Assembly (NCBI RefSeq): GCF_018687715.1
Contig: NC_056753.1
Span: 27,219,445 to 27,283,444, forward strand
Length of the DNA stretch: 64,000 nt
From: Carya illinoinensis
Lineage: Eukaryota > Streptophyta > Magnoliopsida > Fagales > Juglandaceae
Direction: 5' to 3'
Every line of letters starts with the position of its first letter. The stretch's first letter is position 1. The notes beneath the pieces are model-generated. The model had not been told where the DNA came from and made no database searches. It saw only the letters and a program-made list of their open reading frames with translations. The position numbers and the translations under genes were made by a program. Positions 37,112 to 49,340 of this stretch are shown here, in pieces.

Positions 37112-38149
37112 TTATTTGTCGAAAACTCAAGATATCTCTCCCTGGGACAGCGGGACCTTTTCCCAACCCCCAAACAATCACAGATCAAATGTATGGTTTT
37201 ATTTTCGGGTGCGTCTACATTCACTGTTGGGCTACAACTAGATTTTTTTTTTCACATTATTTTTTAATATTTTCAAAAACATAAAGATATTCATATTATT
37301 ATTAAATAATATTTTTTTAATTACTAAATAAAAATAAAAAATAAAAAATAACAGGTAGAAATGTGATTATAATAATTGCCTTGATGTTGACGTGTGCACG
37401 TGTGCGTGATTCTTTATGATTGTTGCAGATCTGCTGATTATAATGGGCAGCAGTACGGCTAGCTTGTACTTTCCGCTGGAGCGGAGCTACGGCTACTAGT
37501 GTGTTTTTATTTTTAATTTTTCTTATATGTATTTTTTTAAAAAAATTATAATATTATAAAAAAATACTTATTTACTCATTAAAAGTTAAAAAAAAAAAAA
37601 AAAAAAAAAAAAGTAAAAAAGGCCAACGGTAACCCTCCACGAAAGCTAGCAGCTCTAAACATTTTTGAATTATAATTGAGTGGTCCTACTCCCACATAGG
37701 GAGGCCAACAAATAGATAAAATATATTTTTTTTGTTATCTTCTTTTTGTTTTTTTTTAACTCAATTACACTTGGGAATTTTATCTCTAGATGTGAGTTAA
37801 GCTTGCTAGCTGTCTAGCCACCTGCTTTTAAAAGTCCCAGGTGTGTTCATTCATGGGAATGAAGAAAGCTCAACTTAACTGTATCTTAAAAGTATGGTTT
37901 TGTGATAAAATTTTTATTTTTTATCTTAAATTTAAAATTTTCAATTCATTATTATAATTTTTTTAAATTTTTATATAAAATATAATAAATAATTTAATTT
38001 TTTAAAAAATTTTTAAATTCTAAAACAATATTAATATTAAAATATAATATTTTAATATTTCATCTTAAATTTAAAATTTTCATTCCACTTATTAAGCAGA
38101 AGACTCTCCTAACAGCTAGTCAAAGTTTATAACTTTTTTTTTTTTTTTT
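37112..38149. other. Spacer with AT-rich MITE-like repeats
   Basis: Contains AT-rich blocks (37255-37360, 37505-37615) of the ACTTAATNATTAA/TTTTTAAAAAATATTTA type shared with the MITEs at 46244 and elsewhere, a 26-base A run at 37587-37612, and a GAGTGGTCCTACTCCCAC word at 37678 that resembles a MITE end, but without a target duplication I could find. No gene. Confidence 0.45.
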
Positions 38150-38400
38150 TCATTTATGCAAACATGATTCGAGGACAATGGTCCAATCTCTATTTACATT
38201 ATATCGAAATATTATAGTGAAAACTCGCCCAATTAAATTCATCGCATATGATCAATATATATAAACACCAACACTATTTCTCACATAATTTTCTCAACTT
38301 AAAACACAATCACTAAGACCCACAAATCAAACCCATAATAACGAAGACTTGCGCCAATTGGAGAAACAAAAATATGGAAATAAACTATTACTTTACCAAA
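38150..38400. repeat. Duplicated block upstream of TIR gene 2
   Basis: Counterpart of 18895-19160 upstream of TIR gene 1; see that entry for shared words. It supports duplication of gene plus upstream DNA. Confidence 0.8.
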
Positions 38401-39056
38401 AAAAAAAAAAAGAGAAAAAAGCCCTAAATCTACAACTCTATTTTAAATTGAGGTTATTTTATAATTTACAAGTTCATGATGAGGGGATATATAATCTTCT
38501 TTGATATCTCAAAATTAAGGCCAAAACATCATTTTCGTGATTGTAAAGTTGGTACTCCCGAATAAACCTCCCCAAAGGTGCATTTCAGGTTTTTTTTTTT
38601 AAAAAATTTTTTTTTCTTTTTTTATGCATTTTTTTATTATTATAAACATTTAAAAAAAATAAAAGAATAACAACATTACTTAAAAACACTTTCTTAATTA
38701 TTAAGTAAAAAAGAAAAGGATTTGGTACACTTATTCGAGACACCAATTCGGGACATATAACATTTATGATATTAATTTACCCTTGATCTTCATGAAAAGA
38801 AAAAAGTACCTAGCTAAGAGTAATAATAATATATACTCTTCTTAATTCGTCACTCCCAAGGCCAAAACATTAACCTCTTCTTGATAATCGTAATAATAAT
38901 AATAATAATAAATTAGAACAGAAGGAAGAGACCAGAATAGAGCAGGTGATGATCGGCATCCGCTTCAGCTGACGCGTTTATATATTAATTTGTTGAAAGC
39001 ACCAGCAATTACAAAGAACTTGGAATTCCATTAATAGATTCTTGAAGTATCTACCC

Positions 39057-39816
39057 ATGACGCATTTTCAAGCTTTGACCAAGAGCTTTGCTCGTGCTTG
39101 CTGCAGGAATTACCATGTCCAAACAATATTACAGCACCCACACCAAGTGTTCATAAACCACCGGGGGCCCGATACCAGAAGAAACATTTCTGGTTTACTC
39201 TACGACCACCTTCTCCGGCTTGGGCTTAGGCCTTTCCTCGACTACCGAAACATGAAAGCCGGTGAGAAGTTGCAGGAAAAGATTAATAGCGCCATTCGAG
39301 ATTGTAAAGTTGGTGTTCTAGTGTTTTCGCCCAGATACTGTGAGTCCTTGTTTTGTCTCCATGAATTGGCTCTTCTAATGGAATACAAGAAAAGTGTTGT
39401 GCCCATCTTTTATAATGTCAAACCGTCCGAACTTCGGGTTGGGGATTATATATACGATGGAACTGGCTGCCGTATTTCAGAGAAAGACCTTGAGAGATTC
39501 AGCAGAGCACTTGAGGAAGCTAAAAATATTGTTGGACTTCGTTTTGATTCATCTAGAGGGTCTGTTTCTAATTTTTCTCCCTTTTTCTTATTTTGAATGC
39601 TCATTTCAATGAACGAATTAATAGTTCATATATATAGACACACACACACACCCATTTTTTTTTTGTTATCTGGTTCTTAGAATAGAATGTCTCTAATTTT
39701 GTTCGATCTTTGTCTTGTCGGTTTTCAGATATTGGTCAGAGTTCATACGGATTGCTTCTGATGCCATCACAGAGCAGATTGATAAGAGTGGTCCTGAAAG
39801 TGTTTCAGAAATCTAG
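39057..39816 (+). CDS. TIR-domain-only protein, gene 2 (two exons)
   Basis: Exon 1 is 39057-39559 and exon 2 is 39729-39816 (169-bp GT-AG intron, same position and phase as gene 1), giving 196 aa. VFINHRGPDTRRN opens the TIR domain at residue 31; LRPFLDYRNMKAGEKL, SPRYCESLFCLHELALLME (putative catalytic E103) and VVPIFYNVKPSELRV follow. Exon 2 reads YWSEFIRIASDAITEQ and ends ESVSEI. Roughly 85 percent identical to gene 1; the main difference is one extra residue near position 131-137 (GDYIYDGTGCR against EDIHNNGTGR). No stop or frameshift. The first ATG is 39057, although the frame is open to TTG 39042. A TATATATTAA box lies about 70 bp upstream. Both copies keeping an open frame argues for function. 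Confidence 0.88.
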
Positions 39817-40770
39817 TCTGGTACTTTCGTCGAAAACTCAAGTTTGTGATTATAAGATATCTCTCCACAGTCCTCGGATATATATATACACACACATCCA
39901 TTTTCCCACCCACGCTTGTATGTATATCATGTATATACACTTTAATATGTGTACTAACAGTAGTAAGCCCATACTTTTTTTGTTCCCCTCTTCTAGCTCT
40001 TCCCATATGCTTCCTCAGGAATGATTCGAAGGTATTATTGCCTGTCTTTTGCCATTTTCCCTCCACTTATTCAAGGTTTAAAACCTGTTTGGTTTTTGTG
40101 TAAACGACGGAATTAAACTTGAAAATAGCAAGACATTATAAGATCATAGCTCCTCGTTTGTAATACCACAGGTGAAAGTTCTACTTCAAGTTTCTTGGAA
40201 GTTAATTAAACTGTGTCACGTATACTGCACGTTTCTTTATGTTAATTGCAGTCTCACAAAGCTGGTGTTTAGTGAACGATATGTTCCTTTAATTTGTCAT
40301 TCAAATCATGTGCTAGCTAGATCATTATATAAATATATCATGTTGAGACAGTCTAATATTCCTTCATGCAGGCTTCTCAAAGGTAGATATCTTTAGTTAT
40401 CTTTGGACCTTAATTTTCTAGCCCCTAGCTTAGGTTTTTACCCAACATATCAATATATCAATGTGTGATAACTTATTTCAATGTTTATTTCAGTATACTA
40501 GCGTATTGTGACACCACCAACACCTGCTTGTGTTCGAGATACTTAAAAGAATCGAAGAAAGGCGTAGAACTAACTTGCATGCTGGCCTGTTCATCGATTC
40601 CCTTTCATGGGAGCTGGATATGTTTATTGTTCTTTCATTAATATTGTAAGTTAAGACTTCAATTATGCATCTAAGTTGGATCATCGTGATCGATGACGTG
40701 AAAAAATGTTTCGTGGATTTTCAAAATAATTAAGTCCTGTTTTCGTTGGCTGTACATACTTATATATATA
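39817..40770. other. Spacer downstream of TIR gene 2
   Basis: No gene seen. A stretch at 40430-40560 (AATGTGTGATAACTTATTTCA and CACCTGCTTGTGTTC) resembles 50170-50300, an additional piece of duplicated flank. Confidence 0.5.
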
Positions 40771-40892
40771 CACTACAAGAAAAATATATAGGTATTTGTG
40801 ATTAATTTTTTATAACAAAAATGACTATTTACTATTAAAAGAGACTCATTTTAGCTAGAAATAACTTATCACAAATAAATAATTTTCTTGTA
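40771..40892. mobile_element. CACTA-type mini-element
   Basis: Begins CACTACAAGAAAAATATA and ends AATTTTCTTGTA, with inner words ATTTGTGAT and ATCACAAAT also inverted. The whole is 122 bp. The right terminus is imperfect (TATG rather than TAGTG) and no duplication was found. Confidence 0.55.
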
Positions 40893-40994
40893 TGTTCTCT
40901 TTCAGAAAGCTCGTATCTAGCCACTCTATATATTAAGGTTGTGTTGATGGCCTCATGGCGTACATGTATATACAAGAACTCTTTATATATATAA

Positions 40995-41141
40995 CACTAG
41001 AAAAATATCATTTGTGACATATTATTTATGACAAAAATTATTATTTACAATAAAAATAGACGGATCATTTTAATAAAAAATAATTATTTTTAATAAAAAT
41101 AAGTAGTCACAAAAAAAAAAAAAAACAATTTTCTTCTAGTA
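40995..41141. mobile_element. CACTA-type MITE (147 bp) with TAA duplication
   Basis: Begins CACTAGAAAAATATC and ends TTTTCTTCTAGTA, with inner TTTGTGAC and GTCACAAA inverted. A 3-bp direct repeat TAA (40992-40994 and 41142-41144) matches CACTA behaviour. The final G of TAGTG has become A. Confidence 0.6.
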
Positions 41142-41354
41142 TAATATTATGATAACGAAAGGATTGAAGGCAGTGGAAGGACCACTGAGTCCCATCCACA
41201 ATATCCAGATAGATATATAATTGTCTTTTTTGGTTGAAACTCTTTTTAAGCAATTAATATTTGTCCCAGCTAGCTTGCTTACTGTACGCGTTGTACTACT
41301 CTCAGTACTATAGGAGAAAGAATTTTTTGGAATGAAAATTATATATATTGTTCT

Positions 41355-42648
41355 AAAAAAAAATACTATCTTCGTCCCAAAAGAGCTTTAGAGATGAAAT
41401 GTTTTCGTCTTTAATTTATCTCAAAAGGTTTTTAGAGATAAAATCTTTTGTTAAAAAAAAAAAAAAAAACTTTTAGGGACAAAATCTGGTCAACCCATTT
41501 GGAGTAAAATTCTTTACGAGGATGAAACGTTTTAGTCCCAAAATATTGTTTGAATGGTCGGGTAGCTGTTTGGATGTTCGAAAAAAGTGAATTTATTTGA
41601 TCATGTTCGAATGAAGCCAGTGTTCGAGCCCTCTATTTGTGTTCAAACACGTCAATTAGTTTTTGAACAAAAAGACTTTGATTGAACATCCTTAACAAAC
41701 GTTTGAATTAAAAAAATCTGTTTGAACGTTTAGTTCAATAATATTTGTTTGAACGGTTTATTGCACATTCGAATTATGAAAAATTGATTAGAAAATAATA
41801 TTATGTGTTTGAATGATCAAACATGTAGAGTGTTCGAACCAATTATTAATCTATTCAAACGGTAGTGACGATTATCAATTTCATTCAAATGGTTTTTGAT
41901 TAATCGTTTGAATGATTGTGAAAATGTGTTCAACGGATAATGATTTGTAATTTACCATTCGAATACTATTACGTTTGAAAAGTAATCTTGATATAGTAAA
42001 CTATATACTTAAAATAAGAAAATTACTTTTCAATGATTTGTTATTTACTGTTCAAATTGAATATGTTACGCTCCAACGATTATCCTAATATAGTAAACTG
42101 TATATTTAAAATAAGAAAACTAATTTTAAATATTATAATTAAAACCTCACAATTGTTCAAATGTTGCATAAAGTCAAAATAAGTCAAAAGACATAAATTA
42201 AGAAAATAAGCTCTAAGATAGTGGTTATATTGAGTTTTGGAATATCATTAACTGCATCTGTTCTGGGGATTGAGTTTCTAACTTTTTCTGCATGTTTTAT
42301 TTAATTCCGCATCTCCATAACCGTTGTCTAATGTATTTGAGCCTCCAACTATCATTGCTTGGACCTCAACTATGCGATCTCAAGTCTTACTTCCTCTAAA
42401 TCTCGAGAGTTGTTATTCGATCTGAATCGAAAAGAAGATGATGTTGAAGAAGGTTTCACGTAATGTCGTAAACTCCTCAAATATCCAGAATGAGGTTCAA
42501 GAACATGAGAAAAGATTTGAATATTATTCATAGAGGATTCATCAGATGCAGCAACAACATTTTTCTGAAATGAAATCATATCTTCTCCTACAAAAAAAAA
42601 AAAAAAAAGGAAGAAAAGAAAAATCATTAGAGGTAGTCTAAATAACAA
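41355..42648 (-). mobile_element. CACTA element fragment: subterminal repeats and Ptta/En/Spm domain
   Basis: 41500-41980 holds about seventeen copies of GTTYGAAYG/CRTTCRAAC in both orientations, a subterminal repeat array as in CACTA ends; 41365-41545 has FTTTAGRGAYRAAA words (GTCCCAAAA, TTTAGGGACAAAA). The minus-strand frame 42648-42370 carries FSHVLEPHSGYLRSL, a match to the same Ptta/En/Spm signature as at 30310, so gene and terminus belong together. The terminal CACTA itself was not found. Defective. Confidence 0.65.
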
Positions 42649-43559
42649 AATATGAATAGAAAATACAAATAAAAAATTAAAATTTACATAATTTGATTAT
42701 GCTTTAAGACTAGTCCAAACACCATCGCAATTTGTTTGCAATTTAGCATACAATTGAGGTCAGATTATAGTCAGGACTATCTTGTTCTTGCAAAAGGAAA
42801 ATTTCTATTATAACTTCAATCACAAATGTTGATATATTAATATTTAAAGGGAATTAGTATAATGTTACCAATTTTTTTAAGAGAAATTGTTTGTACAAGA
42901 TTCAAATAGACATGGCTCATATAAGCATTTGTAAAAAAGTGGACCCTACTTAAAAGAAGTGTAAAAGAAACTATTCTTTATTCATGGAACCCCAGCTTTT
43001 TACAAAATACTTGTATTAGGTTTGTTTATTTGAGATTTGTACCTAACATTACTCTTTTTTTAATAGTTGATAAGAAGATCTAGAACTCGGATGATGGTAT
43101 ATCATTAAATTTGCTCTATTTTCTTTTCTGATAGTACTTTGTTGCTACAAGAAAAGAAACAAAATTATTATTATATTTGTTTAATGTATCTAACATATAG
43201 CATAAAAAAGATAGTAATGAAATTACTTGATATACAAAATCTTCAACATATCAAAAAGTTTCTCTCATTCGTTTGGTGGCATGTTTTGAAATGAATTTTG
43301 ACGCGCTTTTGTTATATTATTGAACTTTTGATAGTCATGTGCATGGCATCTATTTTTGTACATTTGGAATGAAATATTCATTAGCTCATTAACTGTTATT
43401 CGATCCTCTCGCTTGCTAAAATTAAGTTCAAATTTATTCTTGAAATTAATAATTATGAATGATTAGTCTAAATATAAAGTAATTATAATATTTTCTACGT
43501 AACTTATTACCAAATAACGGTTTTTAATATTGCCTTTCATGATATTAATATATATATAA
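42649..43559. other. Probable internal CACTA remnant, no gene recognised
   Basis: AT-rich. It follows the CACTA-domain frame upstream on the minus strand, so it may be intronic sequence of the same element. No reading frame worth reporting. Confidence 0.35.
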
Positions 43560-44500
43560 TATAATATGTATAACCCAACCTCCATTCAAAGTAGATATCA
43601 ACAATATTTAACTTATATTTATACCAATTTTAAATAAAGAACTGTCAAACCAATAATAATAATAAAACAAGATAAATAAAATTAACTAATGTATCCTATC
43701 GTCAGCACACGTCAACATTATCGGGGAAAACTAAAATGGACAAAGCCCCACGTGCAGTACATGATGACATGCTAACCAGGATAATACATAAACGACACAA
43801 TTCTTATATTCGAATATTTTAAGTATTTAAAAAAGTAAAAGGAAATCATGTTCCTGCTAGTTATATTATATATGCTTGTTGCTTCAATCCTTATTATGTA
43901 ATTATTTGTATATTTATATAGGAGAGTTTTGTTATATATAAACACAGTTACATATTAATTTGTGTATTAATACTGATTTATTTATACTTAAAATTTAAAT
44001 TAATACTGTTTTCAATAAAATTTATTTTTTAACTAATCAAATCAAATTAATGCATAATTATACTTATAACTATATTTTTCCTATATAAAAATTATATAAA
44101 GAGATCATCATGAGCTCTCGGGTTTTTCGATTTTTCTCTTTTCACGATCGCATGCACGTACCATGCACCCGGCTGCAATATAATTAAATAGGTTGGTTTC
44201 ATTTTCAAAAAAAAAAAAAAAAAAATCCAATATTATAATTATCTAGATTTGTAATCCAGCTAGCTTTTTCTATGGTCCCAAAACGTACAGAACCATGTTT
44301 CCCGGCCGGCCCCCTACCTGCATGCTGATGTGAAGTAGAATTCTATACCTTAATTTGAGTCTAATCTGACAAAAGCATGCATTGGAAGGCATACCAAGCT
44401 GCAAGCTGCCCGGTTTCAATTTTTTTTTTTTTTTTTAAAAAGGCTGCAAGCTGCCAGATTCTTAGTCTGATCTGTATTTTTTAGACTTTTGTCTAAAATC
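43560..44500. repeat. Duplicated flank of the TIR cluster, copy 2
   Basis: Counterpart of 21657-22400; an extra AT-rich block (43922-44090) is inserted relative to copy 1. The right part (44340-44500) also matches 34480-34600. Confidence 0.8.
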
Positions 44501-44628
44501 TTATAATTATGTTCGTATTTTCTGCATCAATCACATGGTTTAAGTTTTGAGGGATTGTATATAGACACGATGTGTGTGGTTTTTAAGGTATATTGACAAA
44601 GATCTGGATACACACTTACCTTCGTCAT

Positions 44629-45656
44629 TAGGGTTGTTCATCCGGGTCGGATAAAATTCAGCCTGGACCAGAATCTGGTAAACCAGAATCCTGAATTCCG
44701 ATTCTGGTTTTCAACTCGGGTCAAATCTGGGCCGACACTCAGATTTGAAAAATTAGATTAAACCGGTCCGGGTACCATATTTTAAATTCAGAACCCGGGT
44801 TTAAAACCCGATACCCGGTTTTATAAACTTAAAAAAAAAAAAACCCCACTTCTTCTTCTTCTATTCTAGCGCCCCCCCCCCCCAATTCAGATCTCTCTCT
44901 CTCTCTCTGCTCTGCGACTCAAAGTCTCAAACTCCAGTCTGCAGCTTTTGGCTTGGTTAAATGTATGAAATTTACTACTTCAGTGTTGTGTGAAAGGAAT
45001 TTATGGTGCAAGAACTCAAGTATATCCCCACAATGCAGGCCTTGCTATGCTGGGAAGCGGACCACCTCTGGAACTCAATACATGAAGCTTCTTGTCCCAT
45101 GCTTTTGATGGAGCTGTTTATGTGTATGAGAATCTTCTTCTCTTTCTTTTTGCTGGTGTTGGTCTAGACTATTGTTTTATGGCGAGGCTACCTAGTCATT
45201 TTCCTAAGAAAATATCAGTTTCAAGTACCAATTCAATGTAATATGTATATATGATAAATGCCAAATATATAAATATTTATGTCTTTGGAAATGTGATTCT
45301 CATTCAAAATTATCTGCAATTCATGTCTTTCTGAAAATGCAACGCTCTTTGCAAATACCTGATCCATGTTTAACCCGAACCTTGAATCTCAAGTTCTCAA
45401 ATCGCAAGGGCCAGTATGTGATTTTGCCCGCCACCCAACTGTTGGTGTGGTATACGCTATAGCTTGGATAAAGGATGAGAATGATTCTTGGGTAGGAATC
45501 CACTCAATGATTCTTGAAAAAATTGCAATAAATATTAGATTTTTGGTAAACATATTTTCAACAAAAAAAAATAATAATAACTTACAGTATTAAAAAAAAA
45601 AAAAAAACCAGGTTTTGATCCGGATACCCAGTCCGAAACCCAGTTGAACACCCCTA
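44629..45656. mobile_element. Non-autonomous hAT element, complete
   Basis: Left end TAGGGTTGTTCATCCGGGTC and right end, read inward, TAGGGGTGTTCAACTGGGTT are clear inverted repeats. Flanking 8-bp duplications are TTCGTCAT (44621-44628) and CTCGTCAT (45657-45664), one mismatch. Subterminal regions are full of CCGGGT, ACCCGG and CCGGAT words. The interior (44850-45590) has a C run, a CT repeat and unremarkable sequence that could be captured; no transposase. Confidence 0.85.
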
Positions 45657-45664
45657 CTCGTCAT

Positions 45665-46243
45665 CAGTTATGAAATATATAAACATTGTACAATTATCTT
45701 AAAATAAAATATGATTTATTATTAAAAAATTAAATTTTTTACGTAAATTTTATATTTTTAAAAAAATTATATAATGTTTATGTACTTTACAATTATAAAT
45801 ATAATTTCTTTTTTATTTAAGGCCAACCCGAAAGTTTTGGATTGATCGAGTGTATTTAATCAGCTGAAGCTGGCCTACTCATGCATTATGATTTCATAAA
45901 ATATATGTTTGTTTGAAATATAGTTTTTGTAATAGAGAATTTAATTGAGAACTCAATTCAAAGTTTTTTGACATTAATTGTTCCTGGGAATGATCACAAT
46001 ACATTATATCATCAATGGTAGCTACAGCATAATATCATAGCTTCCAATTGGAGCAGCAATTAATGAACATAGTATTTAAAAAATAATAATATACATTATA
46101 ATCTTATCTTATTTTTATTATATTAAATAAAATGTGATATATTTATTATTATTATTAAATAATTATTTATGACATATTTTTTTATCATTTAATAAATATA
46201 TTATATCTTATTTAGTAGTACGAAAGAAATATAATTTATACAT
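45665..46243. other. Intergenic, AT-rich
   Basis: No gene. A right-hand duplication sequence TTTATACAT of the next MITE ends at 46243. Confidence 0.5.
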
Positions 46244-46485
46244 GAGTGGTGCTACTCCCACCTCTGGGAGTTCTCACTGGGGCCCCGCTTATGCATTTTT
46301 GAGATTTTTTTTAAATTTTTTTTATATATATTTTTTTAATAGATTTAAATATTTTTTAAAAAATAAAAAATTATCAATATTATTAAAAAATACTTATTTA
46401 ATCATTAAGTAAAAAATAATAATAATAAAAAAATTAAAGCGGTAAAAGCCAACCATAAAAATCATTGATAAGAGTAGCATTTTCC
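46244..46485. mobile_element. Mutator-like MITE (242 bp) with 9-bp target duplication
   Basis: Perfect 9-bp direct repeats TTTATACAT at 46235-46243 and 46486-46494. Left end GAGTGGTGCTACTCCCACC; right end, read inward, GGAAAATGCTACTCTTATC. Core is AT-rich with ACTTATTTAATCATTAAGTA. The same type of core recurs at 19685-19815, 37505-37615, 38590-38720, 46600-46690, 47190-47300 and 47400-47520. Confidence 0.82.
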
Positions 46486-46494
46486 TTTATACAT

Positions 46495-48925
46495 AATTCC
46501 TACCTAAGTAGTGGCTGATTCTCACGATGCCAGCTTGACATTGTCAGGTCTCACATGGAAGGGAAAATGCTCTGACACGTTGTCCCGACCATAGGTGTTG
46601 TTTTTTTTTTTTTTACTTAATAATTAAAAAATATTTTTTTAATAATATTATGAATTTTTTAAAAATTATTTAAGAGAATTAAAAAAAAATTACACTTATG
46701 AGACCCAATATGGAGACAATGAATCCCGGGTATTTTGGGAGAAAGAGAAACGTACTCTTCACCCCGAGTCTTCTTTCTATGCAAAAATCGTTCGTATATA
46801 CTTGTCATTTAGCTGTGTGTATATACATATTAGAGAAAAATATTCCGTAAATCTGCAAGAATCTTAGAGGAAAAAAACAAATCAACAGATCACAACCACA
46901 CGAGCGCAACAAATCCCGGCCAGAACATATTTATGGATCCCATAGATTGCATCTTTGGTTAAGTTAAAATAAATTTATATAATAATTTCTCTCTTTCCAT
47001 TAACTTAAAATATATATTTTGAGAAAGGATAATTGTACAAAGAATCAAAGTATAGATGATCTTAAGTTCAAATCTTAATTCTATAGCGTGATCAACTTTT
47101 GCAAACTTTATCTCTATATATAAAATCATGGAAAACACAACTTTTACCAAAAATAGCTATTGAAATTTTTGCCTAATTGCTTTATATTTTTAATTTTTTT
47201 AAATTTTTTTACTACTAGTTAAGTAAGTAATTTTTAATGAGTTTATGATTTTTTAAAAATGTATAAGAGGTTTAAAAAAATGTTTAAATAAAAATTACAC
47301 AACCAGTAGAAATTCTCGGTGAATTTCTTTTGTGGCTCTAGCATGGCCCATACATGATCATTAAGAAACACTACTCTCACTGAATTTGTCAAACGAATTT
47401 TTTTACTGAATTTTATTTTATTTAATTTTTCTTTTTATTTAATGATTGTGGAAGTATTTTCTTAATAAGTTTGTAAATTTTATTTTTTTAAATGTTTAAA
47501 ATGATTTAAAAAATAATTAAAGAAAAAAGCAAGAAAAAGGAAAAAAAATTGCACTGTTTAGTAAGTATTTTTCTGTGTGAATCAAAGTTATGAATTTCAT
47601 TTTGGTGACTATTGTGGTTGAGGTATTCGAATGGAATATTTCGTTATCGATATGTTTTGGTGTACTGTTTCAGGGTCGAAGTTATATAAATAAATTATAT
47701 ATTAATACAAAAAAAAATTTAGTTAACATATAAATATCATAAAAATTATAAATCATATGCTTAACATATAAATAAATTCGGTTATTATAAAAAAAATTCG
47801 TACGTGGTGATGAACTTGAACCATCATCAAGAATTATCAACCCATTATTCTATGGACAACATTAATATAATAGCTTTAAACCTTTTTTATTCATGATATT
47901 TTTAATCACTATTATGTTTTATCTCTTGACAAGATTCACTGTACATACTTACTCACTGACACCGCACAACCCTTTCTCGTGCTTCTAAGTGGTCAGCCGG
48001 TCGCCAAAAAGCAGCTACCTTTTGTTATTTCTTACAGAATTTTTGTCTCATCTTTTTGGATCGAAACACTAATTCCAGTTGAACCAATCGGCCACATTAA
48101 ACAAATTACAGTTAGATTCGTAAGAAAAGAAACACAAAATCTATTCAAATTTTTTAAGGATTGAAGGAGGATTTAATAGCCATATGAGAGCAATGAAAGA
48201 AATCTGTTCAGATTTCTAACCATTCACAAATAAAATTTCTAATATATATATATATATATAGAGAGAGAGTGAGAGAGGAAACTAACATAGAGCAAAAGAA
48301 AATCTCTTCAAATTTATATAAATTCACTAAATAAATCATACCCATTGACACTCAATAAAATAAAATTTAAAAAGAAGATATAATACGTGTAAATCTAAAG
48401 AAAATGACAAAATCTCCTCATACGATTAGAAGAATTTGCATTAGGATTTGTAAAAAAATAAACCACATATGATCAAATTTGTGATGATTTAAAAGGATTT
48501 AACCATATGAATTTCTTCAGATTTGATCTAACGATTGACAAACAAAATTTCAGAGAAAGAGTGAGGATCGAAAAAGAAGTAGAGAAAATATATTTAAGGT
48601 CATGTAGAAATGATTTGCCAAATTTGGGGAGTACATGGGCTTCTAATGTTAAATTTTGGGCTTCATATGTGGAAAAAAAATACTACTTTAAAAGTCAGCC
48701 AATGTAAAAAAGTTATCATAAAAAATACCAGGTCTTCATAAAATATTTATGAAAAATACTCTTAAAAAAAAAACATTAATCTTGGGCAGCATGTCATTTT
48801 CTTCACTTTTATATTATGTGATTATTGAATTTATTTGTTACATTTTAGTATTAGACATTATATTGCTTTTGCTTCTTATTATTTTACATGTGATTAATTA
48901 CAACTATCTCATGTCCAACTCAAGC
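46495..48925. other. Repeat-rich spacer
   Basis: Carries at least three AT-rich blocks of the MITE core type (46600-46700, 47180-47310, 47400-47560) and the degraded hAT end at 47576-47705. (TA)n at 48244-48260 is followed by GA repeats. Frames at 47979-48164 and 48507-48707 are not recognised. No gene supported. Confidence 0.45.
47576..47705. repeat. Degraded copy of the hAT left end seen at 5817
   Basis: Aligns with 5814-5935: ATCAAAGTTATGAATTTCAT, GGTTGAGGTATTCGAATGGA, ATATTTCGTTATCG and ATATAAATAAATTATATAT all have counterparts there. The other end is not evident. Confidence 0.6.
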
Positions 48926-48929
48926 AACA

Positions 48930-49340
48930 TTATAGGTGGAAACTACCTTCATCTGATTCTCTGAAGTTGAACGTTGATGGCCGGTATGCAGTGTTTGCTG
49001 AAATGGAGAAGACATGTATTGGTGCTGTTCTACGGGATTCTTTAGGAAATATTCTATTAATGGCTGCAAGTAAAGCTGAGGGTAAATTAGTTGATACATA
49101 AGATAATAGTATGAGTAATTTGGTGTTAGGTACGGTGTGCTTTATCATGAAATAAAAAAACTTTCTGCTCGGTTTAGTACTTGTATTTTTTTACATGTTT
49201 TTTCGGGAGACTAATATGGTTGCCCATAAGTTGGTTAGGAATGCTTTCACGGTTGAAAATATTAATTTACAGTAAGATTGTATTCCAGACTGTATTTTTC
49301 AGGCCTTATGACTTGATAATTGTCTGTAATCATGTTTCTT
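48930..49340 (+). pseudogene. RNase H fragment of a LINE
   Basis: Frame reads WKLPSSDSLKLNVDGRYAV, then TCIGAVLRDSLGNILLMAA, the start of the plant LINE RNase H domain (first catalytic D in LNVDG). The middle is lost or frameshifted, and RETNMVAHKLVRNAF at 49205-49250 is the C-terminal motif. A LINE-like 3' tail follows (GTTGAATGAAATTATC). Confidence 0.7.
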
